Shown: positions 50,906-61,115, counted from the first letter of the stretch. The stretch: 64,000 bases of DNA from Bathymodiolus brooksi (GCA_963680875.1 OY804584.1:97236031-97300030), one strand, 5' to 3'. The notes: generated by a model from the letters alone, not told the origin. Program-made: numbers and translations.

Positions 50906-51663
50906 CCACTACTATATAATCTTTAACATTATGCATGATATATTTAATTTTCGTGACACATAAATTGTCATATACATAATGTTAGTTCTATCGGCTAGAC
51001 GGCCTCAATCATCATTTAGATATCAGATAGTATACAAGGCCATCGTATTACATAATAGTGAAACAACTGTCAACCTTGAACTAAAATATAATTGTCAATA
51101 CCATCTTTCGTCATCTTACTTTTCAACGACGTGTTGTTATCTTTCGAAAGAAACGTTTTGAAAGATAAGATGAGACGATTCTCTAAAAAAGCAACAACCT
51201 TGACTTAAAAGTTTAGTTCTCACAATACGGTGGCCTTGTAAAACAAGTGTGGAAAATTTATAACTGCAAAATTGAAATGGTCTCTCTTGTCAATGAATCT
51301 GGTACAATTTTGACCGTTGGTAAATAGAGGCAGTTGTGGTCCATTACTTATTCGCTTACGGGAAATGTGTATTCCAATTGATACGTCATCATACAACCTG
51401 TTCTTCGAATAGGGAAATCTTTGAAAAAGGACCTGCAATCAGGATCACGAAAAAACTAAATAGAAATTATGTATTCCCGTCGATGATTTGTCGGATTCAT
51501 GTGTGTGGAATTCCAATATAGAGATGATAGTTGCAAATATGCTACCGGTATGATATTGAGGGTCTCGCTTTCCTCATCTATCAATCGGATCGGAGATGTA
51601 ATTGTTGGTATAGGAAGCCCATTGAATCAAGACTATGCAATCGGTATTTACTGCTTTTCAGCT
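50906..51663. other. Gene-free stretch
   Basis: No supported gene; short overlapping open frames on both strands look random. Confidence 0.45.
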
Positions 51664-52195
51664 ATGTAAAGACTGCTTGTCTCTTAATCAGGATAATGTG
51701 TCCGTGTTATGCGATACGTCTATTCCTGATAATGGTTGTTTCAGTGAATTGGCACTATAAAGATAAGGGGCGGATCCAGGATTTCAAGTTAGGGGGCCGC
51801 ACTTAAAAAAATTTCGCCGAGCGGAGGGAGGCGCGAACATTTTTGGGGTATTTCGTGTGAAAAATCACGATTTTACGTCAAAAAATCATATTTTTTCCAA
51901 TTTTAGGGGGGCGCCCCCCTGGATCCGCCCCTGCAGATCAAGCTAAGCGTATATGTCTTTGTATAAAGTAGACATCATCATCTAGCTCGGACTCATCATA
52001 GTGTCTCCTAGTAAAGCAACATGGTTATTGGCGGAATATTGGTTCAGCGAGCTAGCACTATAAAAATTTAATTAAGCTTGTATGTCTAGTACAAAGTTGA
52101 CATAATTTTCATCTCATATAAATGTATCTTATTCTCGCCATGATATAGCTGGGAAATAAACCACTAGACGTTGCACAACAATCACTCACTCATGC
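51664..52195 (+). mobile_element. SINE copies (two, fragmentary), one split by a MITE
   Basis: The first copy covers about 51664-51765 and resumes at about 51933 (GATCAAGCTAAGCGTATATG). In the 48310 copy these two pieces are continuous (ATAAAAATCAAGCTAAGCAT). A second, 5'-truncated copy covers about 51990-52190 and ends ATGATATAGCTGG..CAACAATCACTCACTC. Confidence 0.7.
51766..51932. mobile_element. 167-bp MITE with GC-rich TIRs, nested in a SINE
   Basis: Perfect 15-bp terminal inverted repeats, AGGGGCGGATCCAGG (51766-51780) and its complement (51918-51932). Subterminal complementarity is GC-rich (TTAGGGGGCC and GGGGGGCGCCCCCC) and the centre is AT-rich. AGAT occurs just outside both ends and may be a short target duplication. 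There is no coding capacity. Superfamily not determined. Confidence 0.85.
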
Positions 52196-52500
52196 ATTCC
52201 TCAACTGGCTTTGCTTTGGTAATTGGATACCATTAATGGGACAGGCTATGTTAACCCTTCCTGAGTACATGTTCTCACGTTTGGTTTATGTTGGCGTTCA
52301 TATTGTCCTATTGTTTCTTCTTTGGCTTTGCTTTACCATTATTTCAACACTGTTGTGTTTTTCTATTAGGAATTGTTCATGTAATAGATGGAATATCCAG
52401 TTGATCTTGTGTGCCACGTCTTACTCTTTTCTGCAAATAGGCTTTATACTGTACTATATACAGTTGTTACCCTCCTTGAAAAAAAAAACGTATTCGTGTT
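52196..52500. other. Gene-free stretch
   Basis: A hydrophobic open frame (52236-52547, +) has no family resemblance or splice context and is not called. Confidence 0.45.
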
Positions 52501-53200
52501 CATCAAATCTGATTAAAATCACACCTTTCACTCGCTCCCTTTACTGACATGTTGCGGCATGGACGACCCGAGGAACCCCAACTCATACCAATGACCTTAT
52601 TCCGTCCAATGAAAATGGTGATTGCGGGACTGTAATAAAAGTGTTGCTAAACTGCTTTGCACGACAGAGCAATAACATTTGCCCAAAACGATAATTACCG
52701 TATTCATCATATCATTATACAGCTATATATTCATGTCATATGACCCGCAATGGGGGTTCCTCAAATGTGCAACACCGTGATATATCGGTAAAGATGGACA
52801 AGTTAGAGATCTGATGTTAATCATAGTGATGTTCATCAGTGAAATATCCATAATCGTGATATAGGAAAATCTGATTGAAATCACATATATCACTTGACCC
52901 CTCCACATTTCGTGTCACATGTATGAGTGGTTCTATGTCACGACCTTTGTCGTGCAATGAAAACGACGCTTCCGACACGATGAAAGTGTTATAATTCAAT
53001 ACGAAACTGATTTGTTTCCTAAGAGTAATCCGATTGGCCTAAAATAGTTATAACAGTATTTAACATATCATTAGATATCCATCACGAGATATAGTTACTC
53101 ACATGTGACCCATAATGCGGTTTATTGAGATCTTTCACGCTCAGACATAACAGTAAAGAAGATAAAGTGTGATATGTTATTCTAATCAGATTGTCTATAG
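52500..53200. repeat. Diverged about 360-bp tandem repeat, two copies
   Basis: AATCTGATTAAAATCACACC (from about 52506) and AATCTGATTGAAATCACATA (from about 52868) start parallel copies. Each continues with TTCACTCGCTCC or ATCACTTGACCC, a CATG..GGT/GAC block, AATGAAAA and AAAGTGTT. A third relative is at 59030-59230. Confidence 0.7.
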
Positions 53201-53846
53201 AACTCTTTTAAGCCGTTTTCTTGGATAGTAGAAATAAGTTTTATATACATCGCTTAATTTGAATACTCGTTTAATTCGAAGTAAAATCATTGGTGTCTTC
53301 TGTTTCTAAATAAGCTTCGCACTGTCTTAATTACAGACAGATATTAACTTTTTATATTTAAAAAAAATTTGAGCTGACAAAAGGACGGAACAAATGAATA
53401 TATGTTTTCTACTTGATCACTGTAACACATTGGTTTCCAGCCGCCATATTTGTTTTTCGCTATGAATTTGCAACTACAATAACATTAAAGATTCTATTAT
53501 TTAAACTAGTTGTTAATAATGCGCTTCAATTGTACGTGGGGACGGCGTTCAATGAAACTCTTTGTCGATTATAATTGAATCTTAATTGTTGATTTCTTGT
53601 GATGTCTTTTCATTTTGATTGTCCTCTATTGGTTGTTCAGAATTATCTGTCGCACCGTCATTGGTTTTTTCTGTGTGATTTAGATACGACGCTCCAGATT
53701 ATCAAGCGTTCTGTATTTCGACTGGTTTAGATTTTTCAGAGTCTGATGGCACTTGGTTTACACGCTTCAACTCGATATATGTCGTGAATGAGATCTTGGT
53801 GGAGTATTATCCTGTAGATTGATTTTGTTTCTTCCAATATCTCTCA
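53201..53846. other. 3' flank of claudin-like gene 2
   Basis: Probably includes its 3' UTR. No AATAAA was found close to the stop on the minus strand; an ATTAAA at 53271-53276 is a distant candidate. Confidence 0.4.
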
Positions 53847-54424
53847 TTAAGGGAGATCAATTTCAAAATCATCAAAATTGCTATCTTCATTATCATCTAT
53901 ATATATTTTCGGAATGTTCTCCATAGTTGGGAGGAACATATGAGAAAATAATCTACATGTTTGTTCAATGTCCAGTTGGTTGAAATCATCATACTCTTCA
54001 CCTTTACCGTCAAAAGGTTCAACTACATCGAACAAAACATGACTAGTTGCTAAATCAAGTTCAAAATCTGTTTCTGTTTCATAGTTCATAAGTAAATACA
54101 TTTTTGGTGAAACAATAAGTCTGGGGATAACATATTTCTTATATTTCCCTGACTTATAAACAATATGTTTTATTCTTGTGTCGTCTTCCGAGTCACTTAA
54201 TTGAGGTTTACCCCATGCTTCCTCCATTGTAGTATCTAAGGGTGAACTATCGTCCAAAGAAGAGACACGGGCCCTATCTTTCATCCCATCACATAGATAA
54301 AATGGAGAAAGGAAAATTGATAATAATACTGATGCCATCCCAATGGTGCCACTATATCCTAAGCTTGCGGCTACAGCAATATTGCTCTTTTGCAGCAGAA
54401 TGATAGCATTGGCAACAAACACTC
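53847..54424 (-). CDS. Claudin-like gene 2, exon 3
   Basis: Acceptor TTTTGTGATTGCAG. It encodes the rest of TM3, TM4 ([19 protein letters not shown]) and the long tail, ending FEIDLP before TAA. The TM4 end ([11 protein letters not shown]) aligns with gene 1 ([10 protein letters not shown]). Confidence 0.85.
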
Positions 54425-57400
54425 CTGCAATCACAAAACAAAGTTGTTGATTCCATTCTTGTTATAATGTTTATATGGGTCGTCGTGGTCGTAATCGTAT
54501 GGTAAATGGATTTACACCTACCTATTCGATCAGTATCTATGACTCTATCACCACTAACGTTGCAAGTTCGAATCCCGCTCAGGCGAGGTGTACTCGATAC
54601 AACATTATGAAATAAAGTGTGTCAGTGACTTGCGGCAGGTCGGTAGTTTTCTCCGCCAGCCAATAAAACTGACCGCCACAATATAACTGAAAAATGGTTG
54701 AAAGTGGCGTTAAACACCATAACCCTAACCCTATGTTGTAAATATCATTGCGCTGCAGCATTGCCCAGTGATGTTAGTGTTTGCTCGTCTCGGTGGGTGT
54801 AATGGTTAGACTAATTACTTTGGATATTGGTATTGTAATGGTAAACGTGTTCGTCTCGCTGCTCCTACTGTGATCAAGTAGCATTAACAAAGATCAGAGA
54901 AAAACAACTTATTGACAAGGAGTTAGGATCATGTGCTGGAGTAGAACAACATGTCTACATGTGGACTGTTCTTACAATGACTTTTCACTCACTCACTCAC
55001 TCACTCACTCACTCACTCACGCACGCACGCACGCACGCTTTTTGATTTTCTTGTATCCATTGGCATTAAAGAATTCAATGTTGACCCGTACAATATTCAT
55101 ATATTCCGTGACCTACAAAGTAAACATATTCGGTAAGGCGTTTGCGCATGTGCGAAATTGTTTGCGGAAGGAAAAGCACATGCATGGCACAAATAAAAAT
55201 ATTGACGGATTCTACACAAAAACGACACAAATATGAGGATTTCGTGTAAAAATAAAAAAAGAAGTGTTATACCAACTTACTCCATTTTTCAACACGTATA
55301 CGGTAAGCATAATTTAGTATCTTTTTACGGCCGAATCGCTAGGTGATATCTCTTTTGAATTAGAAACTAAAATAATGAACTTCATGACTGTTTTTATTTC
55401 GAAAAAAATATAATCAAAACAACTCAAGTGTTGTCAATAATATGCAATACAATTTGTTTACAATTTTCCCATTATCAGGCGCCTTTGCAGAGTTTGGGTT
55501 TGTTTTTATTGATTACATCACGTATTTCCGATTTTAAGTGTCATTCTTACTAAATACCATAATATAATATTAATTGATTATCCCAGATCCAATTTCATAT
55601 ATATATTTCTTAAATTATATTAATTATAACGAATTTACATGAAAAGCATGCTTCCTGGTTATTTATAGCAGTTATCAGTGTCCGGCAAGCTTCGGAAAAT
55701 CAACCGACTTATAATTAGGTGTGTTAATGGTGATTTTACCAACAGACATTCGAATTCTTTTCACTAATTACGACATCATAGCATATTTTTTAAACCTGGC
55801 TTCTTCTTCAGAACATTTTATTAGTATAAAACATCGAATATTGGCAACTTTTAATAAACACAAATCAATTTGAGCGACTGTATGCCTTTAAGTACGAAAC
55901 TATTTGATAAAACCAGAACCAGAACTTTCTTCACGGCAAACAAAAGCCATATTATTATATTTTGACATGAAAGATCTTTTTTCACTAAATTTTACCAATC
56001 ACGTGTCATTGACAACTGCAGGTTCAGATTACTTATGGTTTCCATCTTTCGGTAGTAAGTAAGCTTACCTGATAATAGTGAACTCAAGGCAGCTATATTC
56101 TTGATTTCCCTCAACCGAGATCTGTGAGTCGAAGAGCAAAATTGCCATGTGGCCAATATTACAAGGCATGTAAAGGATACAATTCCTAGACAACCCATTG
56201 CTTGTGCTAGCTTCAATATAAGACCTGGAAAAATAAACGAAAACAAATATTAAATCTTTCAAATCTTGGGCATCATCGTGTCAACAAAATCAGAGAGGGG
56301 AGGTTTGGGCCCATAAAACTAGATTAACCCCGCCACTTTTATTGAAGAGTTCCTGTACCAAGAAGAGTTTAAAGATACCAAAGGGGTTATCAGAATCCGT
56401 AAATCCAAGATGGACAGAGAACAAAATAGCCAAAAGAAAAAGAACAAATGCACAAATAACGATCTACAAAACAATACACATAAAACTAAGGCCAGGAATA
56501 TGAGAGGTCATGTATTTCTGTATTAGGGTAGAGATGTTGCCTCTCTCTACAATTTTGATATTTGATTTTGAAATTGATCCGACAGTGTGATATTTGATTT
56601 TGTTTTTCATTCCATATTTTTTTTAGGAAAACAATAAATACAAATGATTGAATTATATGAACCTTATACAGAAGAGTTTATGCGTCATGTGTTGGACGTC
56701 GATTGATATCGGCCTAATTCGTTATCAATAGTAATGGAAGGATGACTGTCTGTTGTTGTCAAGTGGTACTTTTGGGTTTTTCATTTATAAGATGTTTTGT
56801 CGTCTGCTTCAACGTCACTTCTTTTTTTCTCAATGATTCTGTTGTTTTAAAAACTTATATATCTGTTACGATTCCCGCATAAAAACAATGTTCGGTTCGT
56901 CTTTACCCCCAGTTGTTGTGTGTTTCTTCGTCTTGTGTACCCTATGTTGTCAGTTTATCTAGATTGTTTTTGTTTTGTTTTTCCTCGTCTTGTGTACCCT
57001 ATGTTGTCAGTTTCTCTGGATTGTTTTTGTTTTGTTTTTCTTCGTCTTGTGTACCCTATGTTGTCAGTTTATCTAGATTGTTTTTGTTTTGTTTTTCTTC
57101 GTCTTGTGTACCCTATGTTGTCAATTTCTCTGGATTGTTTTTGTTTTGTTTTTCTTCGTCTTGTGTACCCTATGTTGTCAGTTTCTCTAGATTGTTTTTT
57201 ATTTGTTTTTCTTCGTCTTGTGTACCCTATGTTGTCAATTTCTCTGGATTGTTTTTGTTTTGTTTTCTTCGTCTTGTGTACCCTATGTTGTCACTTTATC
57301 TGGATTGTCCATTTTTGATTTCTCCTTCGGTTTTCTCTAACGTTTATTTATTGCACACAACACGTTTCTGTAAATATCCATCATCAGGTAGGCTCATAGT

Positions 57401-60098
57401 ATTGAGTTATTTAATGGTTGTGGGTGCAATAGACTGGAATATTTTCCCTGCGGTCCTGGGAATGAACAAAGGGCAAATGTTCCAGTCTATTGCACCTGAA
57501 ACCATTAAATAACAGATTTATTACCTAATACCTTACCAAAAAGGTGTTTTTCTTTTTGTCCTTGGCCTATGATTTGATTGGCCAATCGGCAAAACTGAAA
57601 GCCAATCAGAAATCGTATTCAAAGGTCGCCTCGTGTCGTTGCTATAGACGTCACGTGCAGAATATTGCACAGTGCGATAGTTCATCGGGAGTGCAATGGA
57701 TCGACAGGCCCATTTTAATAGCGAAAATTATATAATACTAAAATTTGACTCAATAAAACAGAAAATACACTTTATTAGGTAATAATAGTATAGAGTTCAT
57801 TTGAACAATAAACCACACCTTTGTCAACTATCTTCAAGCTCATGACGTCACCACTTTCCTAATATACAGTCCATGGACATAAGTATTCGTCACCTTCGAT
57901 TTTTTACTATGTATTTCATATAAAACCACATTGTTTCAAAAAAATATTTTAAAGCTATCTCTGGGCAGATTTTTATGAAATTTATTTCAAGGCACACAGA
58001 ATTCTTTGAAATTTATTTGTTTATCTGATAGTAATTTTGTCTGCATGGTTTTTGTTTTCTGGTGATTTAAACACAAATGTTGATTTTTCCTATTTTATTC
58101 TTGTTAAATTATATAGGAAATTTGACGTCAGAAAACAAAAATTGTCTTTAAATCATAAGAAAATAAAGGCAATATAACGGAAAATCATGCTAAAATAAAC
58201 ATCATCTTTAAATATGTATGTTTCTTCTGGTGCAAAAATGATCAAATTCCGTTTAGAAATGACTTCACAATATTTTTTTTTAAATGTGGTTTTATATGAA
58301 ATATATAGCGTAAAATCGAGGGTGACGAATACTTATGTCCATTGACTGTAGATTGAACTTTGTATTGCTTGATTGATTAGCATGTACTTAAGATAATGAG
58401 ACGATGTTTTGTGAGATGAAATTTGAGATGAATGAAAAATAATCCCCAACACATTTTTTCCATTTAAATTTATAAATACGTTCCACGTGTGGTAAGATTT
58501 AAAGATATGATTTGAAACTAAAAATTGTGTATTGAATTTAAGACAAGTGATTGTGTATTGACGAATTGTTAAATAATAATGATATGATATTAGTATTAAA
58601 AGATATAAGTTTAAATGAACATGAGAGACTATCCAATATTACAGCTTGTAGTAAGATAGGATATGGATGTACATGAACATTAGATACAAATCTATTATCC
58701 AACATTACACTGAAACAAAAATTAAAGTAACCAGGACAACCCTTTTATCGATCTTCTACATTTCATAATAAAACGTAGATATCTAATTTAGTCAGCCTGA
58801 CGCGTTTCTGGAATAGCCACCATCAAATACGCTGAATATTCATGTGTGCATTATGTAATGGTTAGAATAAAAAAGATTGTGATGTTGAAGTATTGTCGTG
58901 GAGTCGATTGTATAGTATTTGGGTGTCCATTTACATACGTCATCAATACATATCATCAACATGATAAGTGTTCTGTGTAATTCTCATAATGATAAATATG
59001 TCCTTAACAAATTGCTCAATCTAGTTTAAATTGGATCTTTCACTTGACCCGTTTACTGGTATGTCACGGCATGGGAGATCGAACAAAACATTATGTCATG
59101 AATATGTACAACGATGTTATCAATACGGTTATGGCCTTTCTGTCAATCGGATTGTGTGTAACATGCAAAGGGGATTAGTCAAACTTGCATTGCCAAGCAA
59201 TGATCTGATCTGATTTTATTCACATTGTAAATTGCTAAAGTTTGACATTCCGATCAAAACATGTGTTGGCGTCATGTCACTAGAGAGAACAAGTGTGTAA
59301 ATGTCGAGCGACAAAATTATTAAAGTACAATCCAATGCTTTGAGTGTCTACCAGTGACATTTATACCAAATTATAAACGACGTTTCATTGACATGATGAC
59401 GACGACGACGATGATGATGATGATGATATATAGACATAGTGCACGGATTCGTTATTTTCTGGATCGTACTTATCCCAATAAGCATGAAATCCAGAATACC
59501 ACAGACACGCCAAGATCCGCTTCATACTGAGATGACTTTAACTCCAATTGTAATCTTTCCATTAATTTAAAGCAACATTTTAGAAGCAGATTGTTGTTAG
59601 ATATTATCATTAACAGCATCCTACTTCTAATATATTTCCTTAAATAAATATGTCGTCTCTCTGTTGTTCGGTAGAATAAGAAAAGTTTGAAGATACCAAA
59701 GGGGTAATCAGAACCATTAATCGAAGGACATACAATACAATGGTCAAAAGACAAAGAGCGAACGGACAAGCAACGATCTACCAACCACTACACAGAAAAC
59801 TATAGATTGAGTAACACGAACATGAATAAAAACCGTGGGTGAACTCAGGATTAGCACCATTAAAACATCCAAACGAAGAAAAATCCAAATACCTACCATT
59901 GTCCACGTGCGCACTACAATTATTGTCCCCTGTCCCGGTACACACCTGGAACAGACCTGCTGTAGCAGTCTCTGTATCATTTATTGTAAAGGTAATCCAT
60001 TCCTTAGTGATAAAACATGCAAGATACACACCAAAGGCTATGTATGTTACTATCAGTTGTACAGTGAGTGCCCTGCAAAACATTCTTTTACATTCCAT
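53847..60098 (-). CDS. Claudin/PMP22-like four-transmembrane protein, gene 2, long acidic tail
   Basis: Exons 60098-59897, 56224-56069 and 54424-53847 join in frame (936 bases, 311 residues). Both introns are phase 1 (AATG/GTAGGT, TTTTTCCAG/GTC, TCAG/GTAAGC, TGATTGCAG/GAG). TM1 is about 10-30. The first loop has W34, then G48-L49-F50, C53-x7-C61, close to the claudin W-GLW-C-C pattern, and an NDT glycosylation site at 40-42. TM2 is about 69-95, TM3 106-130 and TM4 136-163. The 148-residue cytoplasmic tail is unusually long and acidic ([38 protein letters not shown]) and matches no domain I know. Exon content and intron phases equal those of the gene at 46413-49264. Likely plasma membrane or junctional; the partner of the tail is unknown. 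Confidence 0.85.
54500..54715 (+). mobile_element. tRNA-derived SINE (short form)
   Basis: Carries a B-box-like GTTCGAATCCC (54567-54577) and then CTCAGGCGAGGTGTACTCGA. It ends in AAGTGGCGTTAAACACCATA followed by CCCTAACCCTA. Same family as 47524-47696. It is in intron 2 of claudin-like gene 2, but at a different place in the intron from the gene 1 copy, so the insertions are independent. Confidence 0.75.
54775..55037 (+). mobile_element. SINE remnant with (ACTC)n(GCAC)n tail
   Basis: A tRNA-like start (CTCGGTGGGTGTAATGGTTA) is followed by a diverged body (GAACAACATGTCTACATGTG). The tail is ACTC repeats from about 54988, then four ACGC repeats. This is the long SINE form with an expanded tail. 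Confidence 0.65.
55038..56068 (-). other. Claudin-like gene 2, intron 2 (5' part)
   Basis: AT-rich intron sequence; no further exon or repeat recognised. Confidence 0.55.
56069..56224 (-). CDS. Claudin-like gene 2, exon 2
   Basis: 156 bases, phase 1 to 1 (the equivalent exon in gene 1 is 159 bases). It encodes TM2 ([20 protein letters not shown]) and the start of TM3 (IAALSSLLS). A basic TM2-TM3 loop ([10 protein letters not shown]) marks the cytoplasmic side. Confidence 0.85.
56366..56500 (+). repeat. Dispersed repeat family 1 copy
   Basis: GATACCAAAGGGGTTATCAG, AATCCGTAAATCC, then ACGATCTACAAAACAATACA and ATAAAACTAAGG in family order. Confidence 0.75.
56913..57315. repeat. 57-bp minisatellite, about 7 copies
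   Basis: Unit landmarks TCTTGTGTACCCTATGTTGT, GATTGTTTTTGTTTTG and TTCG. Copies alternate TTTATCTAGATT and TTTCTCTGGATT, so part of the array is a 114-bp dimer. Because 57 is 3 x 19 it is open in two plus frames; I treat those frames as artefacts. Confidence 0.9.
57402..57514. repeat. Short inverted repeat (hairpin), arms about 35-40 bp
   Basis: GTTATTTAATGGTTGTGGGT and TGCAATAGACTGGAA pair with TTCCAGTCTATTGCACC and AACCATTAAATAAC (57479-57512), with few mismatches. MITE-like. Confidence 0.8.
57867..58348. mobile_element. Tc1/mariner-type MITE, 482 bp, TA duplication
   Basis: It starts CAGTCCATGGACATAAGTAT and ends with the matching complement ACTTATGTCCATTGACTG. TA lies on both sides (57865-57866 and 58349-58350). 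Complementarity continues inward (ATTTCATATAAAACCACATT against its complement near 58285-58303). No transposase frame. TA duplication and CAGT ends fit Tc1/mariner. Confidence 0.88.
58351..59029. other. Intronic AT-rich stretch
   Basis: Within intron 1 of claudin-like gene 2. It contains one family 2 fragment at 58775-58840 (GATATCTAATTTAG, TGACGCGTTTCTGGAATAGC); otherwise nothing recognised. Confidence 0.5.
58775..58840 (-). repeat. Dispersed repeat family 2 fragment
   Basis: AACGTAGATATCTAATTTAG, GACGCGTTTCTGGAATAGCC and ATCAAATACGCT. Confidence 0.7.
59030..59230. repeat. Dispersed relative of the about 360-bp repeat
   Basis: GGATCTTTCACTTGACCCGT, GGTATGTCACGGCATGGG and AATCGG..CAAACTTG parallel the units at 52500-53200. 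Confidence 0.6.
59395..59430. repeat. (GAC)n(GAT)n microsatellite
   Basis: GATGACGACGACGACG followed by GATGATGATGATGAT. Confidence 0.9.
59690..59835 (+). repeat. Dispersed repeat family 1 copy
   Basis: GATACCAAAGGGGTAATCAG, ATCGAAGGACATACAATACA, GGTCAAAAGACAAAGAGCGA, CACTACACAGAAAACTATAG and GAGTAACACGAAC: the most complete run of family blocks in the window. Confidence 0.8.
59897..60098 (-). CDS. Claudin-like gene 2, exon 1
   Basis: Starts [10 protein letters not shown] and contains TM1 ([20 protein letters not shown]) and the first extracellular loop with C53 and C61. A second ATG is 5 codons downstream. The start codon lies in the first of three short tandem repeats (60087-60285). Confidence 0.8.
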
Positions 60099-60285
60099 TG
60101 TTCTGTCCCATTACTCCTACTTACGATATATGCTACTGTCAATTTCTCTCCTGCAACAAAATTGCTTTACATTCCATTTTTCTCTCCCATTACTCCTGCT
60201 TACGATAGACCACAAAAGTTGTTTATGCTTTACATTCCTCCATTTTTTTCTGTCTCATTACTTCCGCTTACAAAACGATACTTAT
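60087..60285 (-). repeat. Three short tandem repeats in the 5' leader of claudin-like gene 2
   Basis: Plus-strand copies begin near 60087, 60165 and 60228 and share TTTACATTCC, CCATTACTCCT (or TCATTACTTCC) and GCTTAC. On the minus strand the first copy contains the start codon (ATGGAATGTAAAAG). The second contains a matching upstream ATG (ATGGAATGTAAAGC, at 60177) that opens a 12-codon frame ending in TGA. The third has a changed version (ATGGAGGAATGTAAAGC). Confidence 0.75.
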
Positions 60286-60719
60286 TTTCTAATATTGTAA
60301 AACAATAGGTAGTAATTAAAACAAATATCTTTTGTTGGTTAGATATGGAAGAGTAAACAATTAATAAATATTACAAAACTCAATACCTTATCTTCCCACG
60401 GAAAGTAGAATATTTGATTGGTCACCAGTCGCTTCTTAGCTATCAATGGATGCATGGAGAAAATAGAATTTGAATTGGTTTGCAGTAAAAGAATTTCGGA
60501 AAGATTCTTAATATCGGACCCTTTGTTTATATTCGACCTATCTTTTATTTCCTACCCTTCATTTGCAAACTCTATAGCCATCACATGTTTCAACAGGAAC
60601 AGTAGACGAATTTATGATATAATAAAATAAAGTTACAATGTATAAGGGTTAACCAAGATTGAACTTCCCTTTTAACCCTATATTGCATTTCTAATTACCT
60701 GCTCGAAAAATGGAGGGAA
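60286..60719. other. Upstream flank of claudin-like gene 2
   Basis: The promoter should lie here on the minus strand; no clear element could be picked out. Confidence 0.4.
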
Positions 60720-61005
60720 AAACAAACAAAACAAACAACAAAACAAAACATAAACAATACCAAAAAGAAGCAAAAAAAAACAACAAAGCAAAGCATAAAC
60801 AATACCAAAAAAAAAAAAAAAAAAAAACAACAAAACAAAACATAAACAATACCAAAAAGAAGCAAAAAAAACAACAAAACAAAACATAAACAATACCAAA
60901 AAGAAGCAAAAAACAACAAAACAAAACATAAACAATACCAAAAAGAAGCAAAAAAAAACCACAACAAAACAAAACATAAACAATACCAAAAAGAAGGAAA
61001 AAATA
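60720..61005. repeat. A-rich minisatellite, about 5 copies of about 60 bp
   Basis: Each unit contains ACAAAACATAAACAATACCA and AAAAGAAGCAAAAAA; poly-A stretches vary in length. Minus-strand Phe/Leu/Cys-rich open frames come from this array and are not genes. Confidence 0.92.
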
Positions 61006-61039
61006 AGATTCAAAATGTAAATATCCGAATTAAAATTTA

Positions 61040-61115
61040 TAAATAGATATCAACTTTTGTGTGCACGACGCATTTCTGGAATAACTTTCATCAGGTACGC
61101 TCAAAGCCGAAAGCA
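61040..61115 (-). repeat. Dispersed repeat family 2 fragment
   Basis: GATATCAACTTTTGTGTGCA, GACGCATTTCTGGAATAACT and CAGGTACGCTCAAAGCC. Confidence 0.75.

Larger units (their letters stand above)
56225..59896 (-). other. Claudin-like gene 2, intron 1
   Basis: 3.7-kb intron loaded with repeats: family 1 copies, a 57-bp minisatellite, two inverted-repeat elements and a trinucleotide run, each listed separately. No additional coding exon was seen. Confidence 0.75.

Noticed and set aside
52236..52547. 103-codon hydrophobic plus-strand frame
   Set aside because: No family resemblance, no splice sites, and it ends in the about 360-bp repeat.
54709..54735. Telomere-like CCCTAA repeats
   Set aside because: Only two imperfect copies, at the tail of a SINE; not a telomere or interstitial telomeric array.
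56913..57512. 199- and 132-codon plus-strand frames
   Set aside because: Translation of the 57-bp minisatellite; open in two frames at once, as expected for a 3 x 19 unit.
60678..61013. Phe/Leu/Cys-rich minus-strand frames in three registers
   Set aside because: All derive from the A-rich minisatellite at 60720-61005.
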